Positions 17,693 to 26,370 of a DNA stretch of 54,155 bases are shown piece by piece. The notes below the pieces were generated by a model. It made no database searches. It saw only the letters and a program-made list of their open reading frames with translations, and was not told the DNA's origin. Source of the DNA: Solobacterium sp. (GTDB lineage Bacteria > Bacillota_I > Bacilli_A > Erysipelotrichales > Erysipelotrichaceae). Within the stretch, counting starts at the first letter, position 1, and each line of letters opens with the position of its first letter. Where the stretch lies: the NCBI GenBank assembly GCA_015256455.1, contig JABZMB010000005.1, positions 1 through 54,155 on the forward strand. Reading direction: 5' to 3'. Position numbers and translations under genes: made by a program.

Positions 17693-18169
17693 ATGCCAGA
17701 TATTGTACTAACTAGAATTGACAATCGTCTAATTCATGGACAGGTGGCAACACAATGGTCCGGTTCAATTGGCGCTAACTTAATCTTGGTAGCAAATGAT
17801 GATGTAGCTGCAAATACATTCCGTCAAGGATTGATGGATATGGCTGCACCTTCATATGCACAGACACGTTACTGGACAATTGAAAAAACTATTACAACTA
17901 TCCACAAGGCTTCTCCATCACAGCACATCTTTATCGTCTGTGAGACACCTACTGACGTATTACGTTTAGTTGAAGGCGGTGTTCCAATTAAGAAGGTAAA
18001 CATTGGAAACATGCATATGGCTGAAGGAAAACGTCAGGTCGCTACTAGCGTTGCTGTTGATGATGTAGATGTAGCAGCATTCAAGAAGTTACAGGAACTC
18101 GGTGTTGAGTTAGAAATCCGCAGAGTGCCGCAGGAACACGCTGAAGACATCAGCAAGCTCTTTGGGTAA
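17693..18169 (+). CDS. PTS mannose/GalNAc-family EIIB component
   Basis: A 158-residue EIIB that receives phosphate from EIIA and passes it to the incoming sugar. The N-terminus has the family motif RIDNRLIHGQV with phospho-acceptor H15. The start at 17693 was chosen over the in-frame ATG at 17618 because AAAGGAG lies just before it and family members begin here; the longer form would also run through the cre-like site. EIIC follows after 55 bases. Confidence 0.94.
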   Translation: MPDIVLTRIDNRLIHGQVATQWSGSIGANLILVANDDVAANTFRQGLMDMAAPSYAQTRYWTIEKTITTIHKASPSQHIFIVCETPTDVLRLVEGGVPIKKVNIGNMHMAEGKRQVATSVAVDDVDVAAFKKLQELGVELEIRRVPQEHAEDISKLFG

Positions 18170-18224
18170 AAATCATTACAGCCGTTTCACTACAGAAAAT
18201 CTATTTTAAGGAGGATTGAATCAA

Positions 18225-19022
18225 ATGGTATTACAAGCATTATTACTTGCTGTAGCAACATTCATCTTTGCAATTGACCAATTCTCACTGACTGAGCTTT
18301 TATATCGTCCTATTATCGCTTGCCCAATTATTGGCGTGATCTTAGGTGATGTAAAAACTGGCCTTGTCATCGGTGGTACATATGAACTGATGATGGTTGG
18401 TAACATGCCAGTCGGTGGAGCACAGCCACCAAACGCTGTATTAGGTTCTATTGTAGCAATGATCTTCGCTGTTAAGTCAGGATTACCTGTTGACCAGGCT
18501 TTAGGTCTAGCAGTTGTATTCTCTGTATTTGGACAGTATGTCGTTACATTTACATTTACATTTATGTCATACATCATGGCTAAGGCTGATCAGGCTGCTG
18601 AAAATGCAGATCCAGCTGGAATCACTGGTGTTAACATTCTATCAATGTGCATCTTAGGTGGTCTCTTCGCAGTTCTAGCACTTGTTGCGTTCTTCGGTGG
18701 AGATGCTGCTAGCGTAGGATTAAAGAGCTTCTCTGAAAATGCTTCATGGTTCATGGATGGCTTAGGTACTGCTGGTAGAATGATGCGTTATGTAGGTTTC
18801 GCAGTATTACTAAAGATCATGCTTGCAAACGACATGTGGGGTATCTACTTCGCAGGTTTCACAGCTGCTGCTATTCTTGGAAACATCAAGGCAACATCTG
18901 GTGCAACATTAATTCTTGTAGCATTTATCGGCTTTGCAATCGCAATGTACGACTACAATACAAATGTTAAGATCAAACAATTAACATCTAATAATAACGG
19001 AGGTGCTGGAGATGGAATCTAA
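18225..19022 (+). CDS. PTS mannose/GalNAc-family EIIC component
   Basis: A 265-residue membrane permease subunit, hydrophobic throughout, with the GDVKTGLVIGGTYELMMVG and GGAQPPNAVLG segments of Man-family EIIC. It forms the sugar channel with EIID. The ATG at 18225 has AAGGAGG at normal distance; an in-frame TTG at 18216 is too close to it. The end overlaps the EIID start by 11 bases. Confidence 0.92.
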   Translation: MVLQALLLAVATFIFAIDQFSLTELLYRPIIACPIIGVILGDVKTGLVIGGTYELMMVGNMPVGGAQPPNAVLGSIVAMIFAVKSGLPVDQALGLAVVFSVFGQYVVTFTFTFMSYIMAKADQAAENADPAGITGVNILSMCILGGLFAVLALVAFFGGDAASVGLKSFSENASWFMDGLGTAGRMMRYVGFAVLLKIMLANDMWGIYFAGFTAAAILGNIKATSGATLILVAFIGFAIAMYDYNTNVKIKQLTSNNNGGAGDGI

Positions 19023-19920
19023 TTTCAATTTAGCATATAAGGACACTGCTCCTGCTAAACCACTTACAAAAGCAGTTTTAAATAAGATGGTTTGGCGTTC
19101 TCTAAACTTACAGGCTTCCTTTAACTTCGAAAGAATGCAGGCTGCTGGTTGGTTATGGGGAATCTTACCTGGTTTGGAAGCTATCCACACAAACAAGGAT
19201 GACTTATCCACATCCATGACTCACAACCTTGAGTTCTTCAATACTCACCCATTCTTAGTAACATTCGTTATGGGTATCGTATTATCCATGGAACAACAGA
19301 AGGCTGATATCAACTCAATCCGTGCTGTTCGTGTAGCAGCTATGGGTCCTTTAGGTGGTATTGGTGACGCATTGTTCTGGTTTACATTAGTTCCTATCAC
19401 AGCTGGTATTACAGCTAACTTAGCAATTGATGGAAACTTATTTGGACCAATCTTGTACTTCATTATCACATTTGGTGTACAGATGGCTCTTCGTTATTGG
19501 TTAATGTACTGGTCATATGACATGGGTACAAAGGCTATCGAAGTATTGACTGCTAACGCTCGTGAATTTACACACGCTGCTTCTATGCTTGGTGTATTCG
19601 TAGTTGGTGCATTGACATGCAACTATGGTGCAACATCTCTTGGTATCATGATTCCTAACGGAACAAAGATTAATGAAGCTGGGGAAACAGTTGAAAACTT
19701 TATCGATCTTCAGGGCTTATTAGATGGTATCTTACCTGCTCTTATCCCATTAGGATTAACATTAATGTGCTACACATTAATTAAGAAGAAGAACTGGTCA
19801 CCAACTAAGTGCATTATGCTCTTACTCGTTATCGGTATCGTTGGATGCGTATTTGGAATTTGGGCTGGAGACTATAAGGTTCCAGAATTCTTAAGTTCAT
19901 TCATCGTTTGGCATAAGTAA
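19012..19920 (+). CDS. PTS mannose/GalNAc-family EIID component
   Basis: A 302-residue membrane subunit specific to Man-family PTS. Visible: WRSLNLQASFNFERMQ at about residue 24, the conserved GPLGGIGDALFW near residue 120, and several C-terminal membrane helices. The start at 19012 follows AACGGAGG and overlaps EIIC; translation is probably coupled. With EIIB, EIIC and the distant EIIA it makes a full PTS; a GalNAc-type substrate is inferred from agaS, nagA and kbaZ nearby. Confidence 0.93.
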   Translation: MESNFNLAYKDTAPAKPLTKAVLNKMVWRSLNLQASFNFERMQAAGWLWGILPGLEAIHTNKDDLSTSMTHNLEFFNTHPFLVTFVMGIVLSMEQQKADINSIRAVRVAAMGPLGGIGDALFWFTLVPITAGITANLAIDGNLFGPILYFIITFGVQMALRYWLMYWSYDMGTKAIEVLTANAREFTHAASMLGVFVVGALTCNYGATSLGIMIPNGTKINEAGETVENFIDLQGLLDGILPALIPLGLTLMCYTLIKKKNWSPTKCIMLLLVIGIVGCVFGIWAGDYKVPEFLSSFIVWHK

Positions 19921-19929
19921 TTAAATACG

Positions 19930-19959
19930 AAAGGGACACCTTATCGGTTGTCCCTTTTG
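19930..19959 (+). terminator. Terminator of the PTS operon
   Basis: AAAGGGACA pairs with TGTCCCTTT, with a CC/GG extension and a one-base bulge, followed by T-rich sequence, directly after the EIID stop. Confidence 0.8.
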
Positions 19960-19972
19960 TTCTAAATATAGA

Positions 19973-20146
19973 TTATTGATTGTCTTGATTCTTTATTTCT
20001 TGTTCATATTTATCGTAATACATTTTCTGTACGTCATCACTAAGAGGAAGTTTCTCTTCTGGATTTCGCTTCTTACTATGCATCACATAACCAACGATGA
20101 CTGCGATAAATATGAATAAGGCAATGAGTGTTGCGGATATAGACAT
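19973..20146 (-). CDS. Small single-helix membrane protein, 57 residues
   Basis: The minus strand encodes a 57-residue protein starting MSISATLIALFIFIAVIVGY, one membrane helix (about 5-22) followed by a basic patch HSKKRN and an acidic, soluble tail. An AAGGAG ribosome binding site lies 13 bases before the ATG, a little far. It diverges from the TPR-like gene at 20221. No family is recognised. A clean hydrophobic helix plus charged tail argues for a real gene. Confidence 0.65.
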   Translation of the reverse strand: MSISATLIALFIFIAVIVGYVMHSKKRNPEEKLPLSDDVQKMYYDKYEQEIKNQDNQ

Positions 20147-20220
20147 AAGTATGCATTAACTCCTTATGGTTCTATTATAACAGTGTTTTTCATGATATTC
20201 TTGAAATACGGAGGTTGTTT

Positions 20221-20928
20221 ATGGGTAATCGTTTATTGGTATTTGGTGTTTTATTGATCATCGGCATTGTACTGTACGTTGTGTGGATGTTCTTTGCACA
20301 AAGACAAGTTATGTATATGTCGTTACTACTATATCGTCAAGGTGATGCAGATCGCTATCTAGAAGAATTAGATTCATTATCCAGTCGTTTATTCTTTAAT
20401 AAGAAGTTACGTACTTTAATGGCCATTGATGCAAATCTCATCAAGGGTGATAAGGAACAACTGAATAAACTCTTTGAAAGAGCAGCAGCCTATAAGCTAA
20501 GTTCTTCTGACCGTGTACTAGTATTACAGAAAGAATTATTATTCCGTATTGCACAGGAAGAAAATGAAAAAGCAGTAGAATCTTATGACGCAATTCACAA
20601 AGCATATGATAAGTTAACAGATAAGCAGAAAGAAAAGTATACTGAAATCATAAAAGAAGTTGAATATCCATACACAATTCATGTTATGCGTGATGGTAAG
20701 TATGCTTCAGAATTAATGGAACGTGGAGATACAATTACAGATCCAGTGCCTGCTGGTGTATGTTATCTTAGAGCTGCACAATCCTATTGCTTAAAGGATG
20801 ATCAAGATCGTGCAGAGCGTGCACTTAATCATGCGGCCAAGAAGTTGAAGGATACAACGTATTTCCAGGAAATACAAAAGTTGATTCAAACAAAGAATTA
20901 TAAGGGTATATTAAAGTATAAAATTTAA
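20221..20928 (+). CDS. Membrane-anchored TPR-like hypothetical protein
   Basis: A 235-residue protein with one N-terminal membrane helix (about 5-27) and a helical, charged remainder with two or more TPR-like repeats (GDKEQLNKLFERAAAY; YLRAAQSYCLKDDQDRAERAL). The start at 20221 was chosen because CGGAGG stands just upstream; an in-frame TTG at 20215 is too close to it. TPR domains bind proteins; the partner is unknown. It is a single-gene unit ending in a terminator. Confidence 0.75.
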   Translation: MGNRLLVFGVLLIIGIVLYVVWMFFAQRQVMYMSLLLYRQGDADRYLEELDSLSSRLFFNKKLRTLMAIDANLIKGDKEQLNKLFERAAAYKLSSSDRVLVLQKELLFRIAQEENEKAVESYDAIHKAYDKLTDKQKEKYTEIIKEVEYPYTIHVMRDGKYASELMERGDTITDPVPAGVCYLRAAQSYCLKDDQDRAERALNHAAKKLKDTTYFQEIQKLIQTKNYKGILKYKI

Positions 20929-20941
20929 TATGTGATATGAT

Positions 20942-20979
20942 AATGAGCATGACAAAATTGGGGTCATGCTCATTCTTTA
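20942..20979 (+). terminator. Strong terminator
   Basis: AATGAGCATGAC (20942-20953) and GTCATGCTCATT (20963-20974) form a perfect 12-bp stem followed by a short T-rich run. It lies just before the ribosome binding site of the first transglutaminase-like gene. Confidence 0.85.
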
Positions 20980-20998
20980 TAAGAAAGAAGGTGGAATT

Positions 20999-22105
20999 TT
21001 GAAAAAGGTTATGTCAATACTACTAGTAATGTGTCTTTCTGGCTGCACAGTACTAGACTTCTTTGCACACAATAAAAACAACCATTTAATGAATTCCACA
21101 CAAGATCATAATAAAACTACTACTGATTCAAAAAGTGAAATTGGAACTGTGAATCAGGATAATATCGATCAGAAACTCTATTTATATTATTACGAGCAAC
21201 TGACACAAACACAAAAAGAAGCATATTTAGAGTTATATAAAGCACTGCAGAATCAGAGTGCAATATATGAACTAAAAACACCGATAAGTATAAAAGATTT
21301 TAATATAGCTTTTTATGCATTTGAATATGATTTTCCAGAAGCTTTCTGGATGTGGAATTATCGGTATCTCTCAAATGATGAAGATAAAATTACACGGTTG
21401 CAGTTTAATGTGCCATCTGATTTATCCACAACAATGGCACAGGTTGATCAAGTTGTAGATAAGGTTGTAAATGATGTAAAGGGTGCTAGTGACTATGAAA
21501 AGATTAAGTACTTTTATGAATGGATTATTAACTGGACCGTATATCAAAGAAATCAATGTGAACAAGATATAACAGGTGTATTCCTTTTAAGACAAAGTGT
21601 ATGTGGAGGATATTCGAAGGCTTTTCAATATCTTTGTAAAAAAGCTGGGATTAAATGTACATATGTACTTGGCATGACAGATCAACTGCATGCATGGAAC
21701 TTAGTTGAACTCGATGGTAAGTATTACTGGGTAGATGCTACTTGGGGTGATTCGTTTGATAGTGAAGGAAATACAGTTTTAAACTATCATTACTTTATGG
21801 TGCCAGATCAAATTCTATTCCGTACACATCTTTCTTTAAATGGCAAAGTACCTGTAGGTACATTGAATGAAGTTGATGTCTTTAAGTTTCCAAAATGTAC
21901 AGATAACTCTTTATCCTATTACGCTCAAACTGGAGCGTATTTTGAGACATATGACTATGATGCCATCAAAAAATACATTTTAAAGAAAATAAACGAAGAT
22001 CCATACCAATATATTGAATTTCAGATTGGAGACATAAAATCTTATAAACAGGCTTTACAGCTATTGTTTACACAAGAATCTAATCAAATTAATCGTATTT
22101 TTTAA
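20999..22105 (+). CDS. Transglutaminase-like lipoprotein, copy 1 (3' frameshift)
   Basis: A 368-residue surface lipoprotein with a transglutaminase/protease-like fold. The TTG start at 20999 follows AAGAAGGTGG and aligns exactly with the ATG starts of copies 2 and 3 (MKK...SILL...CLSGC); C16 is the lipidated cysteine. The catalytic triad is visible: C202 (QSVCGGYSKAF), H231 (LHAWNL), D246 (YYWVDATWG). Compared with the paralogs the Asn/Thr-rich spacer is shorter, and the protein stops about 25 residues early because of a frameshift at a T6 run (22098-22103). The substrate is unknown; similar domains act as cysteine peptidases or cross-linkers. Confidence 0.85.
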   Translation: MKKVMSILLVMCLSGCTVLDFFAHNKNNHLMNSTQDHNKTTTDSKSEIGTVNQDNIDQKLYLYYYEQLTQTQKEAYLELYKALQNQSAIYELKTPISIKDFNIAFYAFEYDFPEAFWMWNYRYLSNDEDKITRLQFNVPSDLSTTMAQVDQVVDKVVNDVKGASDYEKIKYFYEWIINWTVYQRNQCEQDITGVFLLRQSVCGGYSKAFQYLCKKAGIKCTYVLGMTDQLHAWNLVELDGKYYWVDATWGDSFDSEGNTVLNYHYFMVPDQILFRTHLSLNGKVPVGTLNEVDVFKFPKCTDNSLSYYAQTGAYFETYDYDAIKKYILKKINEDPYQYIEFQIGDIKSYKQALQLLFTQESNQINRIF

Positions 22106-22188
22106 AGGACTACTTTGGGTCTGATTATAAATGTAATTACTATCAGATAGATACAGTAGGTGTGATTGGCATACAGGTATATCAATAA
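22106..22188 (+). pseudogene. Out-of-frame C-terminal tail of copy 1
   Basis: In the -1 frame the sequence after the stop encodes KDYFGSDYKCNYYQ followed by DTVGVIGIQVYQ and then TAA at 22186-22188. It aligns without gaps to the end of copy 2 (EYFGYGFRYYYYYWN then DTGIIGIQVY). The break lies at the T6 run. Joining the frames directly at TTT-TAA would restore the full family length. Confidence 0.8.
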
Positions 22189-22241
22189 AAATTAAACATA
22201 TCTTAAACAATAAATTTTAATATATGGTATTATATAAATGT

Positions 22242-22264
22242 AACTGAACGGCGGTCAGTTTTTG
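22242..22264 (+). terminator. Possible weak terminator between copies 1 and 2
   Basis: AACTGA (22242-22247), 7-base loop, TCAGTT (22255-22260), followed by TTTT. The stem is short, so partial read-through into copy 2 is likely. Confidence 0.45.
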
Positions 22265-22285
22265 GTTATGAAGGTAGGTGGAATG

Positions 22286-23581
22286 ATGAAAAAGATTATA
22301 TCTATATTATTGGCATTATGTTTATCTGGTTGTACAGTATTAGACTTCATAGATGCATATAATGAAAACCAAACAAATGATACATATAATAGTGAGAATA
22401 ACTATAACTACAAGAACAAGGAAACAAATACTACTGAAGAGAATCAGAATCAAACAAAAAATGGTTTCACTGTAAAAAATTCAAATGAATCAAAGGATAA
22501 GAATGAAACAAATAATAACCAAACAAAAAATGGTTTTCAACTTACTGAAAAGGAAAATAAGCAATTAAAATCCTTATACTTATTCTATTATGACCAGTTA
22601 TCATCTACTCAGAAGGCAGTTTACGAAGACTTGTATGCTTTCCTTCAGAAGCCTAGTTCAATGTACTATTTAAAAAAACCTGCAAAAACGCAAGATTTCT
22701 TTATAGCAATGACTGCATTTATGTATGATTTTCCAGAAGCATACTGGCTGCAAGGTTATCGCTATTACTCAGATAGTCAGAAAAGAGTCACAAGTATAAC
22801 TGTTTCTATACCAGAAGATTTGGAAACAAAGATGGCACAAGTAGATGCTATTGCAAATAATGTTGTAGCAGCAGTCGCAAATGAAAATACTTATAACAAA
22901 TTAAAGTATTTCTATGAGTGGATTATCAACTGGACAATATATCAAAGCAATGAGTGCGATCAAGACTTTACAAGTGTATTCCTCTTAAAGCAGAGTGTAT
23001 GTGCTGGATATTCTAGAACATTCCAGTATTTATGTAAGAAAGCTGGTATTAAATGTACATATGTTCCTGGAGATACTGACGAACCACATGCATGGAATTT
23101 AGTAGAGTTAAATGGTAAATACTATTGGGTCGATGTAACTTGGGGAGATCCAATATATGATGATGGCACACAAACATTAAACTACCATTACTTTATGACA
23201 ACGGATGAAGTATTATTCCGTACACACTATACTCTAGATGGTACAGTACTATTAAGTAGTACTGATAAGATCGATGTATTTAAATTCCCACAATGTACAG
23301 ATAACTCATTATCCTACTATGTCCAGACAGGATCATATTTCCCAACATACGATTATTACGGAATTAGGAATTATGTATTACAGAAGTTAAATGAGAATCC
23401 ATACCAATATTTTGAATTCCAGATTGGTGATATAGCATCTTACCAACAAGCATTAGATTATTTGTTCTCAGACAACTATCTATACATGACAGGTATTCTA
23501 CAAGAATATTTTGGATATGGATTTAGATACTATTATTACTATTGGAATGATACAGGAATAATAGGTATCCAAGTATATTAA
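22286..23581 (+). CDS. Transglutaminase-like lipoprotein, copy 2
   Basis: A 431-residue paralog of the 20999 protein. Lipobox LSGC with C16; an Asn/Thr/Lys-rich spacer (about 25-95) that contains NQTKNGF twice; then the transglutaminase-like domain with C239 (QSVCAGYSRTF), H268 (PHAWNL) and D283 (YYWVDVTWGD). The C-terminus is tyrosine-rich. The start at 22286 was preferred over 22283 and 22262 because of spacing to AGGTGG and alignment with copy 3. A surface location is inferred from the lipobox. Confidence 0.87.
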   Translation: MKKIISILLALCLSGCTVLDFIDAYNENQTNDTYNSENNYNYKNKETNTTEENQNQTKNGFTVKNSNESKDKNETNNNQTKNGFQLTEKENKQLKSLYLFYYDQLSSTQKAVYEDLYAFLQKPSSMYYLKKPAKTQDFFIAMTAFMYDFPEAYWLQGYRYYSDSQKRVTSITVSIPEDLETKMAQVDAIANNVVAAVANENTYNKLKYFYEWIINWTIYQSNECDQDFTSVFLLKQSVCAGYSRTFQYLCKKAGIKCTYVPGDTDEPHAWNLVELNGKYYWVDVTWGDPIYDDGTQTLNYHYFMTTDEVLFRTHYTLDGTVLLSSTDKIDVFKFPQCTDNSLSYYVQTGSYFPTYDYYGIRNYVLQKLNENPYQYFEFQIGDIASYQQALDYLFSDNYLYMTGILQEYFGYGFRYYYYYWNDTGIIGIQVY

Positions 23582-23624
23582 TCACAATTAGTGTGAAATG
23601 TATTACGCTAAAACGAGGAGAATT

Positions 23625-24884
23625 ATGAAAAAGTTTATTTCTATACTATTGGTGTTTTGTTTATCCGGTTGTACGGTACTAGATTTCGTAGCAGAGGATA
23701 CTCAAAAACAGACAGATAATTTATACAATCATGATTACAAAGAAACAGATACAACTACAAAAAACCAGACAACAAAAGATGGCTTCACAGTAAAAAATTC
23801 AGACAACAACAGCAATAAAAATCAGACGAAGAATGGTTTTTCATTAGTTGATAATAGCAAGAAAGAATTACAATCGTTATATTTGTTTTATTACGAACAG
23901 TTAACACCTCTTCAGAAAACAGTTTATGAAGATTTATATGCTTTCATGAAGAAGCCTGCTTCAATTTATGAGTTGAAGAAACCGGTGAACTTAGAAGATC
24001 TTTCACCAGCGCTGTATGCATTCATGTATGACTTCCCGGAATCTTATTGGATGTGGAATTATCGTTATCGCATAGGCAATAATGGTAAAGTGACAGAACT
24101 CGAATTCATTGTTCCAGAAGATTTAGACTCCAAGTGGGCACAGGTTGACGCAATCGCAAATAATGTTGTGGCGGCTGTCGCAAATGAAAGTGACTATAAT
24201 AAACTGAAATACTTCTATGATTGGATTATCAACTGGACAGAATACCAAGAGAATGAATGCGACCAAGACTACACAAGTGTATTCCTCTTAAAGAAGAGTA
24301 TCTGTGCGGGATATGCGAGAGCCTTCCAGTACTTATGTAAGAAGGCTGGGTTAAAGTGTACAACAGTTCGTGGACAAACAAATGAACCACATGCATGGAA
24401 TCTTGTTGAATTGAATGGTCAGTATTATTGGATCGATGTAACTTGGGGAGATCCAGTGAATGATGATGGAAGTCAAACATTAGTCTACTATTACTTCATG
24501 GTGACAGATGAACTATTATTCCGTACTCATATTTCTCTAAATGGGCAAGTTCCGGTAGGGTCTTACGATAAGATTGACGTATTTAAATTCCCACAATGTA
24601 CAGATAATTCGTTATCTTACTACGTTCAAAATGGTGCATATTTCCCAACATATGACTACTACGCAATTAGAAACTATGTACTACAGAAGTTATATGAAAA
24701 TCCATACCAAGAGATTTCATTCCAGATTGGTGATCAAGCATCTTTCCAATATGCTGTTGAGGAACTATTAAAGAACAATCGTTATATTACAAATATCTTT
24801 AGTGAATATTTCCCTGGAAGATATTACTATAATGCAATTACCAAAGATGATGCTGGTGTCATCACGGTACAAATCGTTTCATAA
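23625..24884 (+). CDS. Transglutaminase-like lipoprotein, copy 3
   Basis: A 419-residue third paralog. C16 lipobox cysteine, polar spacer with KNQTTKDGF and KNQTKNGF repeats, then C227 (KSICAGYARAF), H256 (PHAWNL) and D271 (YYWIDVTWGD). The start at 23625 follows CGAGGAG; the in-frame ATG at 23598 lacks a ribosome binding site and would put the signal peptide out of place. It ends at a strong hairpin terminator. All catalytic residues are intact. Confidence 0.88.
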   Translation: MKKFISILLVFCLSGCTVLDFVAEDTQKQTDNLYNHDYKETDTTTKNQTTKDGFTVKNSDNNSNKNQTKNGFSLVDNSKKELQSLYLFYYEQLTPLQKTVYEDLYAFMKKPASIYELKKPVNLEDLSPALYAFMYDFPESYWMWNYRYRIGNNGKVTELEFIVPEDLDSKWAQVDAIANNVVAAVANESDYNKLKYFYDWIINWTEYQENECDQDYTSVFLLKKSICAGYARAFQYLCKKAGLKCTTVRGQTNEPHAWNLVELNGQYYWIDVTWGDPVNDDGSQTLVYYYFMVTDELLFRTHISLNGQVPVGSYDKIDVFKFPQCTDNSLSYYVQNGAYFPTYDYYAIRNYVLQKLYENPYQEISFQIGDQASFQYAVEELLKNNRYITNIFSEYFPGRYYYNAITKDDAGVITVQIVS

Positions 24885-24888
24885 AAAT

Positions 24889-24937
24889 AAGCTGTGTAAT
24901 ATCTTGATGAATAGCATCAAGACTACACAGCTTTTTC
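24889..24937 (+). terminator. Terminator of the transglutaminase-like cluster
   Basis: AAGCTGTGTA (24889-24898) pairs with TACACAGCTT (24924-24933), with an inner TCTTGATG/CATCAAGA stem, followed by TTTTTC. Confidence 0.9.
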
Positions 24938-24939
24938 TA

Positions 24940-24971
24940 TGGAAAAGGCTTAGGGTATGACCCCTAAGCCT
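24940..24971 (-). terminator. Terminator of kbaZ
   Basis: AGGCTTAGGG (24946-24955) pairs with CCCTAAGCCT (24962-24971). On the minus strand it is followed by TTTTCC. Confidence 0.8.
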
Positions 24972-24973
24972 AA

Positions 24974-26296
24974 TTAGAATATAATCTCTTCTTGGTGAGA
25001 ACCGTACATATACTCATCAATAGTATATATGACACGGTCTTTTACAAGAGATACAGGATCGTTATTGAGTTTACCTTCACGAACCTTCGTATATGCGATT
25101 GGCATGAATTGGCTTAATAAACCAAGAGGTACCCCATCCTTGAAGTTATCGAATAATACTTTTTGTGCTGCAACAACTTCTTTGACAGGCATGTAGTAAC
25201 GTGAACGATCACTGAAGGAGAATTTACGCTTATATGCAATCTCCTCAGGAGTGCCATGATAATGCTTAATGTAGTATTTTGGATTATTGACCATGGCTTC
25301 ATCAAGTACTTCAATGAAGTGACTTTGTTTTTCTGGATGATCTTTCAATAGTTCCTTTTCAGCATATGCTAAAGCAAATAACGCTTCGCGCATCATATAT
25401 GTAAGACCAGGACCAACTTTCAAGATGCCAACGCCATCTTCTACAAGCTCACGAAGACTAATTTTAGTTTGGTAGTCAGTAGAGTGACCTTCAAATACAA
25501 GATTATTATATTCTTTGATTGATGCCATCAGATTAGCTGCTTTAGTGCGATCGTATGGTGTGCAGCCAGCATCCTTTTCTTCAACGCCTGGCTGTACGAC
25601 AACGCCGATAACATGTTTCCAAGCTTCATCCAACTGATGATCGTGGAATGCTTTCTCAAATGTTGCAACAGTCTGCTTAAAGTCGGAAACTTTTGTGACT
25701 TGTAGACCGGTTTCTACTGCATCTTGTGAACCGCCTGGAATAGGTACTTCAGAACCAACGATGTAAACAGGGTGTAACGCGTTTGGATTTTCTTTAAGTA
25801 GCTGTTGGAATGCTTCTTCCGCAACAACAGCAAGCTCAGCACCACGTCTAGCAATAATTTCATCGCTTAAGCGAATGTTTGGATCGTCACTTGCAACTTT
25901 CATTGATGTATCGATATGAATCTTTGTAAAGCCAGCAAGTACAAACTGACGAATGAGTTCAGAGGCTTCTTGCATAGCCTTTTCTTCTTCATATTGTACA
26001 AATGTTAGTGGACCTAGGTGATCCCCACCTAAAATGATGCGGTCCATATCTAAACCTTCGATTGCTGCTAATTCTTCAACAAACTTCATGAAATCTTTTG
26101 GTTTCATGCCTGTATAGCCACCGTACTGATCGACCTGATTGGCAGTAGCTTCAATTAGAAGTACAGAGTTTGTTTCTTTAGCACGTTGCATACATGCACG
26201 TAATACCAATTCATTTGCAGTGCAAGCGGAATAGATGCCGACAGCTTTGCCTTGTTTTTGCAAACGAACAATATGTTTTAATGGATGTTCTCTCAT
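24974..26296 (-). CDS. kbaZ: Tagatose-1,6-bisphosphate aldolase subunit, KbaZ/GatZ family
   Basis: A 440-residue KbaZ/GatZ protein. In characterised systems it stabilises the catalytic KbaY/GatY aldolase that cleaves tagatose-1,6-bisphosphate. Visible family segments: HIVRLQKQGKAVGIYSACTAN, EATANQVDQYGGYTGM, ILGGDHLGP, IHIDTSMK, and GPGLTYMMREALFALAYAE. AGGAGG precedes the ATG. It completes the AgaS pathway, but no KbaY and no tagatose-6-phosphate kinase are in the window. It is monocistronic with its own terminator. Confidence 0.9.
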   Translation of the reverse strand: MREHPLKHIVRLQKQGKAVGIYSACTANELVLRACMQRAKETNSVLLIEATANQVDQYGGYTGMKPKDFMKFVEELAAIEGLDMDRIILGGDHLGPLTFVQYEEEKAMQEASELIRQFVLAGFTKIHIDTSMKVASDDPNIRLSDEIIARRGAELAVVAEEAFQQLLKENPNALHPVYIVGSEVPIPGGSQDAVETGLQVTKVSDFKQTVATFEKAFHDHQLDEAWKHVIGVVVQPGVEEKDAGCTPYDRTKAANLMASIKEYNNLVFEGHSTDYQTKISLRELVEDGVGILKVGPGLTYMMREALFALAYAEKELLKDHPEKQSHFIEVLDEAMVNNPKYYIKHYHGTPEEIAYKRKFSFSDRSRYYMPVKEVVAAQKVLFDNFKDGVPLGLLSQFMPIAYTKVREGKLNNDPVSLVKDRVIYTIDEYMYGSHQEEIIF

Positions 26297-26370
26297 AATA
26301 AAATCCTCCTAATAAAATTATACAGCAGGGTATATGAATTAATTGTTAATGAATTTGCATTTTTAGAGGA

